This document shows positions 1 to 6,419 of a stretch of 6,546 nucleotides of DNA, piece after piece. A program made the translations under genes and the position numbers. The stretch is from contig JAMOVF010000132.1 in assembly GCA_027061625.1 (NCBI GenBank), positions 1-6,546 on the forward strand, in the 5' to 3' direction. The notes beneath the pieces are model-generated. The model worked only from the letters and a program-made list of their open reading frames with translations. It made no database searches and was not told the DNA's origin. This DNA comes from Deltaproteobacteria bacterium. GTDB taxonomy: Bacteria > Desulfobacterota > Dissulfuribacteria > Dissulfuribacterales > JALVPX01. Within the stretch, counting starts at the first letter, position 1. The number at the start of each line of letters is the position of its first letter.

Positions 1-846
1 CTCGACATGTCAGTTGGTCAGGCTGGTCTCTGGGCCTCAATGAACATTGAGCCTGAGAAGGTTGGTTCTGAGATTATGCCCACTGAGCCTTATATGCTTG
101 GTAGCCATTCTGGTTGCTGCGGCATCTGGGTCAGCGGACCAAATGAAGACTGGGTACCCGATGAGTACAAATGGGGTTACAACAGGATGACCACAGTTAA
201 TGGCCTCTTCACCGCTGGTGACGGTGTCGGAGCTTCTGGTCATAAGTTCTCCTCTGGCGCCCATTCTGAAGGCCGCATTGCAGCCAAAGCAATGGCTCGC
301 TACATCCGCGACAATGCTGACTTCACTCCTACTTTGGCAGTAAGCGCTGATGACTTGAAGGCAGAGATCTATAAGCCAGTGACTTGGTACTATGAGCACT
401 ATCAGAAGACCACTGATGAAATGGTCAACCCCAACTACATCAAGCCACGCCACATGATGGAGCGCTTGATGAAATACACCGATGAGTACGGTGGAGGTTG
501 GTCACCATACTACATGACAAATGGTAAGTTGCTCGAGATCGCAATGCAGCATCTACAGTGGCTCCGTGAGGACTCTGAGAAGATGGCAGCTGGCGGTCTT
601 CATGAGCTTCTCCGTGCATGGGAGAATTTGCACAGGATTTGGACAGTAGAAAGTCACCTCCGTCATATTCAGTTCCGTGAAGAAAGCCGTTATCCCGGCT
701 TCTACTATCGCGGTGACTTTATGCAGGCTGATGATAAAGACTATGATGCCGGTGGATGGAAATGCTTTGTAAACTCAAAGTATGATCCAAAGAGTGGAGA
801 ATGGAGTGTCTTTAAGAAGAAATGTTATCAGATTATTCCTGATTAA
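1..846 (+). CDS. aprA: Adenylylsulfate (APS) reductase alpha subunit, 3' part
   Basis: This is the C-terminal 281 codons of the FAD subunit of dissimilatory APS reductase; the frame is open from base 1, so the gene begins outside the window (the family is roughly 620-670 residues). With AprB it reduces adenosine phosphosulfate to sulfite and AMP in the cytoplasm. Visible here: the segment GSHSGCCGIWVSGP (window residues 34-47), whose His36 probably matches the active-site His398 of the Archaeoglobus enzyme, judged by distance from the C-terminus. The FAD-closing motif GLFTAGDGVGASGHKFSSGA (68-87) is typical of the fumarate reductase/AprA flavoprotein family. It is followed by a helical domain rich in Trp, Tyr and charged residues, ending in KKKCYQIIPD. 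No internal stop or frameshift is seen. aprB is expected upstream. The qmo genes follow after 189 bases that include a terminator. Codons lean to C-ending forms (TTC, TAC, AAC) more than in qmo, as expected for a very abundant enzyme. Confidence 0.97.
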   Translation, partial: LDMSVGQAGLWASMNIEPEKVGSEIMPTEPYMLGSHSGCCGIWVSGPNEDWVPDEYKWGYNRMTTVNGLFTAGDGVGASGHKFSSGAHSEGRIAAKAMARYIRDNADFTPTLAVSADDLKAEIYKPVTWYYEHYQKTTDEMVNPNYIKPRHMMERLMKYTDEYGGGWSPYYMTNGKLLEIAMQHLQWLREDSEKMAAGGLHELLRAWENLHRIWTVESHLRHIQFREESRYPGFYYRGDFMQADDKDYDAGGWKCFVNSKYDPKSGEWSVFKKKCYQIIPD

Positions 847-860
847 TTAGGTAATTAATC
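841..860. repeat. AT-rich 8-bp palindrome across the aprA stop codon
   Basis: The arms GATTAATT (841-848) and AATTAATC (853-860) are perfect reverse complements around a 4-base spacer AGGT. The TAA stop of aprA (844-846) lies in the left arm. The stem is almost all A-T and so would be weak as RNA. It may be chance or a minor 3'-end structure. Confidence 0.4.
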
Positions 861-894
861 TGTGAAGATCTTTGGTATGATGCCTTAAAATGAC

Positions 895-930
895 TCCCAG
901 GTGCCTTGATGTAGGCACCTGGGATTTTTC
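895..930 (+). terminator. Intrinsic terminator after aprA
   Basis: A perfect 12-bp stem (895-906 with 913-924; left core CCCAGGTGCC, right core GGCACCTGGG) closes a 6-base loop (907-912) and is followed directly by TTTTTC (925-930). This is a textbook rho-independent terminator on the plus strand, 49 bases after the aprA stop. It should end most aprBA transcripts before the qmo genes. Confidence 0.93.
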
Positions 931-935
931 ATAAT
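906..935 (+). promoter_or_regulatory. Candidate qmo promoter overlapping the aprA terminator
   Basis: TTGATG (906-911) could serve as a -35 box and CATAAT (930-935) as a -10 box with an 18-base spacer; they match the sigma-70 consensus at 4/6 and 5/6 positions. Transcription would start near 942, exactly at the base of the stem-loop at 943-992. The -35 box lies inside the terminator hairpin. This is a motif-only call. A weaker alternative is TTGAGC (978-983) with TAAATA (1000-1005), spacing 16. Read-through from aprA is also possible. Confidence 0.35.
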
Positions 936-942
936 TTTTAAT

Positions 943-992
943 AAGGTTCAAAGCTGAAGGTTTATAAGTATGAACCTTGAGCTTTGGGCCTT
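943..992 (+). promoter_or_regulatory. Long stem-loop in the qmoA leader
   Basis: Positions 943-965 can pair with 970-992 around a tetraloop AAGT (966-969). By hand this gives 19 Watson-Crick pairs, three G-U pairs (948-987, 947-988, 963-972) and one G/G mismatch (956-979). The three wobble pairs form only in RNA copied from this strand, which favours an mRNA structure over a DNA operator. No T-run follows, so it does not look like a terminator. It ends 43 bases before the qmoA start and leaves the ribosome-binding site free. A role in mRNA protection, or as a processing site for read-through from aprA, is inferred. Confidence 0.65.
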
Positions 993-1035
993 GAAGCAGT
1001 AAATAAATCCTTACAGGGAGAAAAGGAGTAATGAT

Positions 1036-2280
1036 ATGAGTAATAGCATTTTAGTGGTTGGCGGCGGCTTCAGCGGTTTGACTGCTGCGTTGGAAGCCGC
1101 TGAATCGGGCTACGATGTCTATTTGGTTGAGAAGGAAAGTTATCTTGGAGGAAGGGTTGCCCAGCTCAACAAGTACTTTCCAAAGCTTTGTCCACCTACT
1201 TGTGGATTGGAAATTAACTTTAAGCGACTCAAAACCAATCCAAGACTTACTTTTTATACATTGGCTGATATTACCTCTGTTAGCGGCGAGCCAGGCAACT
1301 ACACCGTAGAGGTAACTGTCAATCCAAGGTACACCACGCCACAATGTACTAACTGTAAACCCGGAGAAGAAGCAGCATCCACAGAACTGCCGAATGAGTT
1401 TAATTTCGGCATGGATAAAAGGAAGGGCATTTATATGCCTCATCCCATGGCCTATCCTAATCAGTGCGTAATTGATCCATCTATTGCTACTTCAGATGAG
1501 GGGAAAACTATAGCTGATGCTATGCCTGCAGGATGTGTGGATCTTTCACAACAGCCGGAAACGGTTACTCTCAATGTGGGTGCTATTGTTATGGCTACCG
1601 GGTGGAAGCCTTATGATCCAAATAATATGGACAACCTCCACTTTTCAGAATTTGATAATGTAGTCACCAATATGATGGTTGAACGTATGGCTTCACCATC
1701 AGGGCCCACAAATGGCAAAGTTGTCAGGCCATCTGATAATGAAGAGCCCAAAGTTATCGGTTTTTGTCAGTGTGCTGGCTCCAGGGATGAAAACCATCTT
1801 GCCTTTTGTTCCTATATTTGCTGTATGGCAACATTGAAACAGATCACCTATTTGCGGGAGCAGAATCCTGATTCTGAAATATATGTGTTTTACATTGATA
1901 TTCGCTCTCCAGGACGGAAGTACGAAAACTTCTATTCAAAGATAAAGGCAGATGATAAGGTTCATTTCATTAAAGGCAAAGTTGCTGATATAAAGGCTGG
2001 CAATGAACCTGGAAATGTGATCCTTGTTGCAGAGGATACAATTGGCGGCGGCAGAGTGGAACAGGAAGTAGAGTTGGCTGTCCTGGCTACTGGAATGCAG
2101 CCTGTAGGTGCTGAAAGCAAGATTCCTGGTATTGAATATGATCAGGATGGCTTTGTAGTAGAGAAAGATGGTATCATTCCTTGTGGATGTGCCAAGAGAC
2201 CCATTGATGTTGTCTCATCAGCACAGAGCGCTACAGCCGCTGCATTAAAAGCAATTCAGGTTGTTAGGAGGGCAGGATAA
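1036..2280 (+). CDS. qmoA: Quinone-interacting membrane-bound oxidoreductase subunit A
   Basis: QmoA is a soluble HdrA-like flavoprotein of the Qmo complex, which links menaquinol to APS reductase. The 414-residue protein starts with a Rossmann FAD motif GGGFSG (9-14) and the ribose-binding acidic residue Glu32. Next comes the HdrA-type GGR-AQLNKYFP segment carrying CPPTC (52-56), CTNC (104-107), then the HdrA cluster signature CQCAGSRDE (Cys244, Cys246) and CSYICC (Cys258, 262, 263). A second nucleotide-binding half follows, with ATGMQP and a late PCGC pair (Cys383, Cys385). The length agrees with the family (about 410). The start is set by AGGAG at 1024-1028, 7 bases upstream; an earlier ATG at 1031 meets a stop after two codons. 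The stop codon overlaps the qmoB start by one base, so the two are translationally coupled. No sign of truncation or transfer. Confidence 0.96.
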   Translation: MSNSILVVGGGFSGLTAALEAAESGYDVYLVEKESYLGGRVAQLNKYFPKLCPPTCGLEINFKRLKTNPRLTFYTLADITSVSGEPGNYTVEVTVNPRYTTPQCTNCKPGEEAASTELPNEFNFGMDKRKGIYMPHPMAYPNQCVIDPSIATSDEGKTIADAMPAGCVDLSQQPETVTLNVGAIVMATGWKPYDPNNMDNLHFSEFDNVVTNMMVERMASPSGPTNGKVVRPSDNEEPKVIGFCQCAGSRDENHLAFCSYICCMATLKQITYLREQNPDSEIYVFYIDIRSPGRKYENFYSKIKADDKVHFIKGKVADIKAGNEPGNVILVAEDTIGGGRVEQEVELAVLATGMQPVGAESKIPGIEYDQDGFVVEKDGIIPCGCAKRPIDVVSSAQSATAAALKAIQVVRRAG

Positions 2281-4601
2281 TGTCAAAAAATATTGGATTG
2301 TACATATATACTGGTGATGGAATAAAAGAAGCTGTAGATGTGGACAAGCTGATAGAGCTTGCCACCGGGGAATTAGGGGTCAAAGTGGCCAAGGCTGTGG
2401 ATGATCTGTATTCAGAATCTGCTGCAGCCATGATTAAGTCTGACATAGATTCAGAAGAGCTGAATGCAATTATTTTAGCAGGCTATTCACCCCGTTATGA
2501 ATTTGATTACCTAGATTTCCCAGGAGTCTATGTAGATAAGGTGGGGCTGCGGGAATTGGTTGCGTGGTCACATCAGATAGATCCCAATGCTGAAGATGCT
2601 GAAGCTCAAAAAGAACACATTCAGGAGCTCGCTGAGGATTACATACGTATGTATGTAACCAAAATGGAAAAAGTTGAGATGCCGGAACCCTTCAAGCTGG
2701 AACAGTTATATGACCGTCTGCTTGTGATAGGTGGCGGTGTGACTGGCATGAAGGCGGCTTTGGATGCTGCTGATGCAGGTTATGAGGTATTTATTGTTGA
2801 GAAAGAAGCGGAATTGGGTGGAAACGCCAAATATTTCAGAAAACAAATTCCTCTTGGACCAGATTATTCTACTTTGGCCGATCCCGTTGTAGATGATCTT
2901 ATTGCTCAAGTGGAAGCCAATGACAAGATCACTGTTAAGACCTCAACGGAAGTAGCCCGCACAGCCGGAGAGCCTGGTGAATTCAGGGTGAGCTTAAAAC
3001 CTGCTGGCACAAAAAGTGAGTGGGATGCCCCTGTTCCTTTAACTGAAGAAGAAAAACTTGATGAGAATGGTAACGAGCTGAGTGCGGAAGAGCAGAAAAA
3101 GAAATATGAGGAGAAAAATGAGGGGCGTAGGGATTACATGGAAGTTGATCCCAATGCCGAAATGTTCGGCACTGTCGTGCTGTCATCAGGTTGGAAGCCT
3201 TATGAGCCAGCTGAGGATGAATTCCCGCATTTGGCTTGGGGAAATCCCAATGTGGTGACTAATTTTGCCTTTGAGAAGATGGCAAAAGAAGGCAAAGTGA
3301 CTCGTCCATCTGATGGAAAAGAGGTCAAGTCAGTGGCCTTTGTTCTCAGTCCTGGCGGCAAAGAAGATGACTCAGATTTCCCATATGCATCTGCAGTAAC
3401 GAGCATGGTGGCTTTAAAGCAGGCCAAAATGCTTAGGGAAGATCAGCCTGAGGATGGCAAGGCTTATATCTTTTATCAGCATATGAGGACGGTAGGCCAA
3501 TATGAATATTTCTACAAGGGACTGCAGAATGATCCAGGTATCTTCCTGACCAAAGGCGCGGTAACAGAGGTTGCTGATGATGGATCTGGTAATCTGACAG
3601 TCAATGTTGAAGATACCATTTTAGGTGAAAATATCAGCGTTGATGTAGATATGGTGGTATTGGCTACAGGAATGGTCCCGACCACAAGGGATGAAGCAGT
3701 TATTAATTTTGCCTATCGCCAGGGACCAGCCTTTAGGGATTTAGAACTCTTCGGTGGTTATTGTGATTCTAATTTCATTTGCTTCCCATATGAAACAAGG
3801 CGTACAGGCGTTTATGCAGCAGGAGGTGTACGCCGTTCATTAACTATTGAAGAGTCCATGGAAGATGGAGTTGGAGCAGCCTTAAAGTCAATTCAGTGTT
3901 TGCAGGCTATTAGGGAAGGTCATGCTGTTCATCCTCGTACATGGGATTATGACTATCCTGACTTCTATTTCCAGCGTTGTACCCAGTGTAAACGGTGTAC
4001 AGAAGAATGTCCCTTTGGTGCTCTCGATGATGATGAAAAGGGCACTCCAAAACCGAATCCTACACGTTGCCGTAGATGTGGAACATGTATGGGGGCATGC
4101 CCTGAGCGCATTATAGGCTTTAAAGATTACAATATCGACATCGTAGGTTCCATGATCAAGTCTATCGAGGTGCCAGATGACGATGAAGATAAATTGCGCA
4201 TGATTATTTTTGCTTGTGAAAATGATGCTTATCCTGCGCTTGACATGGCAGCCAGAAGGGGGCATACATGGTCACCTCTTCCCAGGATTATTCCGGTGCG
4301 TTGTCTTGGATCTGTGAATGTGGCTTGGATCAAGGATGCTATGTCAAGTGGAATGGATGGCGCCTTGTTGCTGGGTTGTAAATATGGTGAAGACTATCAG
4401 TGCCATTTTGTAAAAGGCAGTGAGTTGGCTAACCGTAGAATGGAGAATGTTGCAGAAACACTTAATTCACTGGGAATGGAGCCAGAAAGGGTAAAACTGG
4501 CACAAGTCGCTATTGATGAATATGACAAGGTGCCAGAAATTATAAATGAATTTGTTGAGGAAGTCGTTGGGATGGGTCCCAACCCCTTCAAAGGCTGGTA
4601 G
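2280..4601 (+). CDS. qmoB: Quinone-interacting membrane-bound oxidoreductase subunit B
   Basis: QmoB is the large HdrA/MvhD-like subunit of the Qmo complex, 773 residues. Order of parts: an N-terminal domain (about 1-140) that resembles the N-terminal domain of HdrA but lacks its cysteines; an FAD Rossmann motif GGGVTG (151-156) with Glu174; a charged, Glu/Lys-rich insert (about 244-290); the rest of the HdrA-like flavin domain, paralogous to QmoA (shared GWKPY, NVVTN, RPSD, LKQ and LATGM blocks); two ferredoxin [4Fe-4S] motifs CTQCKRCTEECP (Cys567, 570, 573, 577) and CRRCGTCMGACP (Cys597, 600, 603, 607); and an MvhD/FlpD-like C-terminal domain with Cys646, 675, 700 and 708, which may hold a [2Fe-2S] cluster. 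The start is supported by AGGAGG (2266-2271), 8 bases upstream and inside qmoA. The domain set suggests electron transfer between QmoC, flavins and AprBA; flavin-based confurcation has been proposed for such complexes. Confidence 0.96.
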   Translation: MSKNIGLYIYTGDGIKEAVDVDKLIELATGELGVKVAKAVDDLYSESAAAMIKSDIDSEELNAIILAGYSPRYEFDYLDFPGVYVDKVGLRELVAWSHQIDPNAEDAEAQKEHIQELAEDYIRMYVTKMEKVEMPEPFKLEQLYDRLLVIGGGVTGMKAALDAADAGYEVFIVEKEAELGGNAKYFRKQIPLGPDYSTLADPVVDDLIAQVEANDKITVKTSTEVARTAGEPGEFRVSLKPAGTKSEWDAPVPLTEEEKLDENGNELSAEEQKKKYEEKNEGRRDYMEVDPNAEMFGTVVLSSGWKPYEPAEDEFPHLAWGNPNVVTNFAFEKMAKEGKVTRPSDGKEVKSVAFVLSPGGKEDDSDFPYASAVTSMVALKQAKMLREDQPEDGKAYIFYQHMRTVGQYEYFYKGLQNDPGIFLTKGAVTEVADDGSGNLTVNVEDTILGENISVDVDMVVLATGMVPTTRDEAVINFAYRQGPAFRDLELFGGYCDSNFICFPYETRRTGVYAAGGVRRSLTIEESMEDGVGAALKSIQCLQAIREGHAVHPRTWDYDYPDFYFQRCTQCKRCTEECPFGALDDDEKGTPKPNPTRCRRCGTCMGACPERIIGFKDYNIDIVGSMIKSIEVPDDDEDKLRMIIFACENDAYPALDMAARRGHTWSPLPRIIPVRCLGSVNVAWIKDAMSSGMDGALLLGCKYGEDYQCHFVKGSELANRRMENVAETLNSLGMEPERVKLAQVAIDEYDKVPEIINEFVEEVVGMGPNPFKGW

Positions 4602-4613
4602 GAGGTATATACA

Positions 4614-5852
4614 ATGTCGGAATATACAAAAATCAAACCGGACCTTGATTTTGTCAAGGGTGTTATGGAGGCGGGCGGAGATACCGTTAATAGGTGTTAT
4701 CAGTGCGCTACGTGTTCTATCGTCTGTCCGCTCTCCACTGAGGAAAGTCCATTTCCAAGGAAAGAGATGTTGTGGACCCAGTGGGGACTTGCCTCAAAGG
4801 TCTCTGGAGATGTTGACGTTTGGCTGTGCCATCAATGCGGCGATTGCAGTGCTTATTGCCCACGGGATGCAAAGCCTGGTGATGTATTAGGTGCTATTAG
4901 AGTAAATGCTATCAAGTATTATGCAGAGCCAAAATCACTGGCGAACCTATTGAGCACTAGTAAGGGAATGATCACCACAGTGATTGCATCCATGGTAGTG
5001 GTGCTTTTTGTGGCTTTGATTTGGTCATTTGTTACAGGAGAATCATGGCCGATTCCCAAAGGAACTGTTGAGTATCACAAGTTTTTGAGTGTAATACCCA
5101 TTGACATTATATATCTTTCTCTAGCAGGTTTTGTGGCCTGGGTGTCATATAAAGGTATTACTCGTTTCTGGGAAGATATTTCTAAAGGTGCTGGGCTTGG
5201 TGAATCTTATACAGGCACTGCACCACGGCCAGCTTTGGGTCCGCTTTTCAAGGAATATGTTGTTCCAGCGGTAAAAGAGATATTGGCCCATGAAAGATTT
5301 AAAAAATGTGGGGTGGCTGCAGAACGTGCACAAGGCCATTTATGGACTCTTTGGGCATTTATAATATTGTTCATAGTAACTAACTTAGCCATGTTTTATG
5401 CAGACATCCTTGGTAATTTGTTCCCAAGCGCTGGGTTTCATTCTCCTCTTGCCCTTTATAACCCAATTAAAATATTGGGTAATATAGGAGCAGTTATGCT
5501 TATAGCTGGTATTTGGATGCTGAAAACCATGAGGGAACAAAAAACTAAAGAAGGTGTATTCAAGAGTTCTGAACAAGATTGGAACTTGATTTGGTTGATC
5601 TTTGCCGTAGGTGTTACAGGTCTGGCTTCAGAGATATTCAGGCTTATTGGAATTAGGTATATCGCTTATCCTACCTATTGGCTCCATTTAGGATGTGTGG
5701 CTACCTTGTTTCTTGCTCTTCCGTATACCAAGTTTGCCCATCTCCTTTACCGGACTACTGCTTACGTATTCCAACGTTATGCAGCCGATGTAAAGGCAGG
5801 AAAGGCTGGCTTTGGAATGGAACTGCCTGGAGAGCCAGACGAAGATCATTAA
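4614..5852 (+). CDS. qmoC: Quinone-interacting membrane-bound oxidoreductase subunit C
   Basis: QmoC is the membrane subunit, 412 residues, a fusion of an HdrC-like iron-sulfur head and a NarI/HdrE-like heme b domain. The head carries two [4Fe-4S] motifs, CYQCATCSIVCP (Cys28, 31, 34, 38) and CHQCGDCSAYCP (Cys72, 75, 78, 82). About six hydrophobic helices follow, near residues 119-141, 157-179, 243-265, 285-303, 325-346 and 354-378. Histidines in or near helices (155, 242, 276, 358, 376) are candidate ligands for two b hemes; which ones bind cannot be told here. It should take electrons from menaquinol and pass them to QmoA/QmoB. The start is fixed by AGGAGGT (4600-4606), 7 bases upstream and overlapping the qmoB TAG stop; 12 bases separate the genes. 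Being a single fused gene argues against a Desulfotomaculum-type host, where HdrBC-like genes usually stand in for qmoC. An intrinsic terminator follows 27 bases after the stop. Confidence 0.96.
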   Translation: MSEYTKIKPDLDFVKGVMEAGGDTVNRCYQCATCSIVCPLSTEESPFPRKEMLWTQWGLASKVSGDVDVWLCHQCGDCSAYCPRDAKPGDVLGAIRVNAIKYYAEPKSLANLLSTSKGMITTVIASMVVVLFVALIWSFVTGESWPIPKGTVEYHKFLSVIPIDIIYLSLAGFVAWVSYKGITRFWEDISKGAGLGESYTGTAPRPALGPLFKEYVVPAVKEILAHERFKKCGVAAERAQGHLWTLWAFIILFIVTNLAMFYADILGNLFPSAGFHSPLALYNPIKILGNIGAVMLIAGIWMLKTMREQKTKEGVFKSSEQDWNLIWLIFAVGVTGLASEIFRLIGIRYIAYPTYWLHLGCVATLFLALPYTKFAHLLYRTTAYVFQRYAADVKAGKAGFGMELPGEPDEDH

Positions 5853-5879
5853 TACTGTTGTGTTATGTAATAGTTTTTC

Positions 5880-5911
5880 AAGCGGCCTCTGTAGATGAGG
5901 CCGCTTTTTTT
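5880..5911 (+). terminator. Intrinsic terminator of the qmo operon
   Basis: AGCGGCCTC (5881-5889) pairs perfectly with GAGGCCGCT (5897-5905), with one more A-T pair outside (5880/5906) and a 7-base loop (5890-5896). Seven T residues cover 5905-5911. It is a strong rho-independent terminator on the plus strand. No T-run is present for the other strand, so it acts one way only and separates qmo from the tRNA-tuf unit. Confidence 0.93.
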
Positions 5912-5948
5912 AAGTACTCTTATATTATAGCTTGATAGCAAAAAAAAC

Positions 5949-5976
5949 TTGCTTTTTTAAAAATCTAGGCTATTAT
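5949..5976 (+). promoter_or_regulatory. Promoter of the tRNA-tuf operon
   Basis: TTGCTT (5949-5954) and TATTAT (5971-5976) are separated by 16 bases, with a run of eight A (5940-5947) just upstream that could act as an UP element. Transcription would start near 5983, about 10 bases before tRNA-Thr. The position between a terminator and the first tRNA, and the A-rich upstream tract, are typical for stable-RNA promoters. Motif-based call. Confidence 0.7.
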
Positions 5977-5992
5977 TCTCGTTTCGAATCGG

Positions 5993-6068
5993 GCTGGCGT
6001 AGCTCAATTGGTAGAGCAGCTGATTTGTAATCAGCAGGTTGCGGGTTCGAGTCCCATCGCCAGCTCCA
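5993..6068 (+). tRNA. tRNA-Thr(TGT)
   Basis: 76 bases including the encoded CCA (6066-6068). Acceptor stem GCTGGCG/CGCCAGC, discriminator T. The anticodon stem GCTGA/TCAGC closes the loop TTTGTAA, giving anticodon TGT, which reads ACA (and probably other ACN) codons. The T arm contains GGTTCGAGTCC. First gene of the tRNA-tuf unit and the counterpart of E. coli thrU. Confidence 0.97.
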
Positions 6069-6078
6069 AAAAGACGGT

Positions 6079-6163
6079 GGAGAGGTTCCCGAGCGGCCAA
6101 AGGGGACAGACTGTAAATCTGTTGGCGAAGCCTTCGGAGGTTCGAATCCTCCCCTCTCCACCA
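6079..6163 (+). tRNA. tRNA-Tyr(GTA)
   Basis: 85 bases including CCA (6161-6163); a class II tRNA with a long variable arm (about 6120-6136, GTTGGCGAAGCCTTC region). Acceptor stem GGAGAGG/CCTCTCC, discriminator A. The anticodon stem ACAGA/TCTGT closes the loop CTGTAAA, giving anticodon GTA for UAU/UAC. Ten bases after tRNA-Thr; the counterpart of E. coli tyrU. Confidence 0.97.
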
Positions 6164-6198
6164 TTTAATTTTTGTACAGGCCAATTACCTGATACAAA

Positions 6199-6275
6199 GC
6201 GGGAATAGCTCAATTGGCTAGAGCATCAGCCTTCCAAGCTGAGGGTTGCGGGTTCGAGTCCCGTTTCCCGCTCCA
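6199..6275 (+). tRNA. tRNA-Gly(TCC)
   Basis: 77 bases including CCA (6273-6275). Acceptor stem GCGGGAA/TTCCCGC, discriminator T. The anticodon stem TCAGC/GCTGA closes the loop CTTCCAA, giving anticodon TCC for GGA/GGG. It follows tRNA-Tyr after 35 bases, the longest spacer between tRNAs in the cluster. Counterpart of E. coli glyT. Confidence 0.97.
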
Positions 6276-6284
6276 AATAATAAG

Positions 6285-6360
<76 letters not shown>

Positions 6361-6419
6361 GCAAGCCAAAGCAATATGGCCAAGGATGCCAAAAATAAAA
6401 TTCAGGATAGGTAGGGGCT

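Noticed and set aside
37..453. 138-codon minus-strand open frame inside aprA
   Set aside because: Antisense to a conserved coding region, no ribosome-binding site or recognisable motif; a shadow frame. The same applies to minus-strand frames at 1051-1443, 2706-2909, 3888-4265 and others within qmo.
873..881. Extended -10 like motif TGGTATGAT upstream of the aprA terminator
   Set aside because: Transcription would start near 888 and run at once into the terminator at 895-930, and no -35 box is seen, so it is unlikely to drive qmo.
943..992. Reading the qmoA leader stem-loop as a second terminator or an attenuator
   Set aside because: No T-run follows the stem, and no leader peptide or competing anti-terminator with a U tract was found.
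1031..1039. ATG at 1031 as an alternative qmoA start
   Set aside because: It reads ATG ATA TGA and stops at once; the ATG at 1036 is better spaced from AGGAG and opens the conserved QmoA frame.
4546..4890. 114-codon plus-strand frame overlapping the end of qmoB and the start of qmoC
   Set aside because: Out of frame with two well-supported genes and lacking any family signature; the qmoC frame carries the cluster motifs.
5923..5928. Second TATTAT as a -10 box upstream of the tRNAs
   Set aside because: The matching -35 position falls in the GC-rich terminator stem with no resemblance to consensus; the pair at 5949-5976 is better.
5678..5935. 85-codon plus-strand frame over the qmoC end and terminator
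   Set aside because: It runs through the terminator hairpin and has no start signal; a chance frame.
5957..6213. Open frames on both strands across the tRNA genes, with products such as GGFEPPKASPTDLQSVPFG and WRWDSNPQPADYKSAALP
   Set aside because: These are the familiar spurious translations of tRNA genes, often misannotated as hypothetical proteins. The DNA is fully explained by tRNA-Thr, tRNA-Tyr and the spacers.
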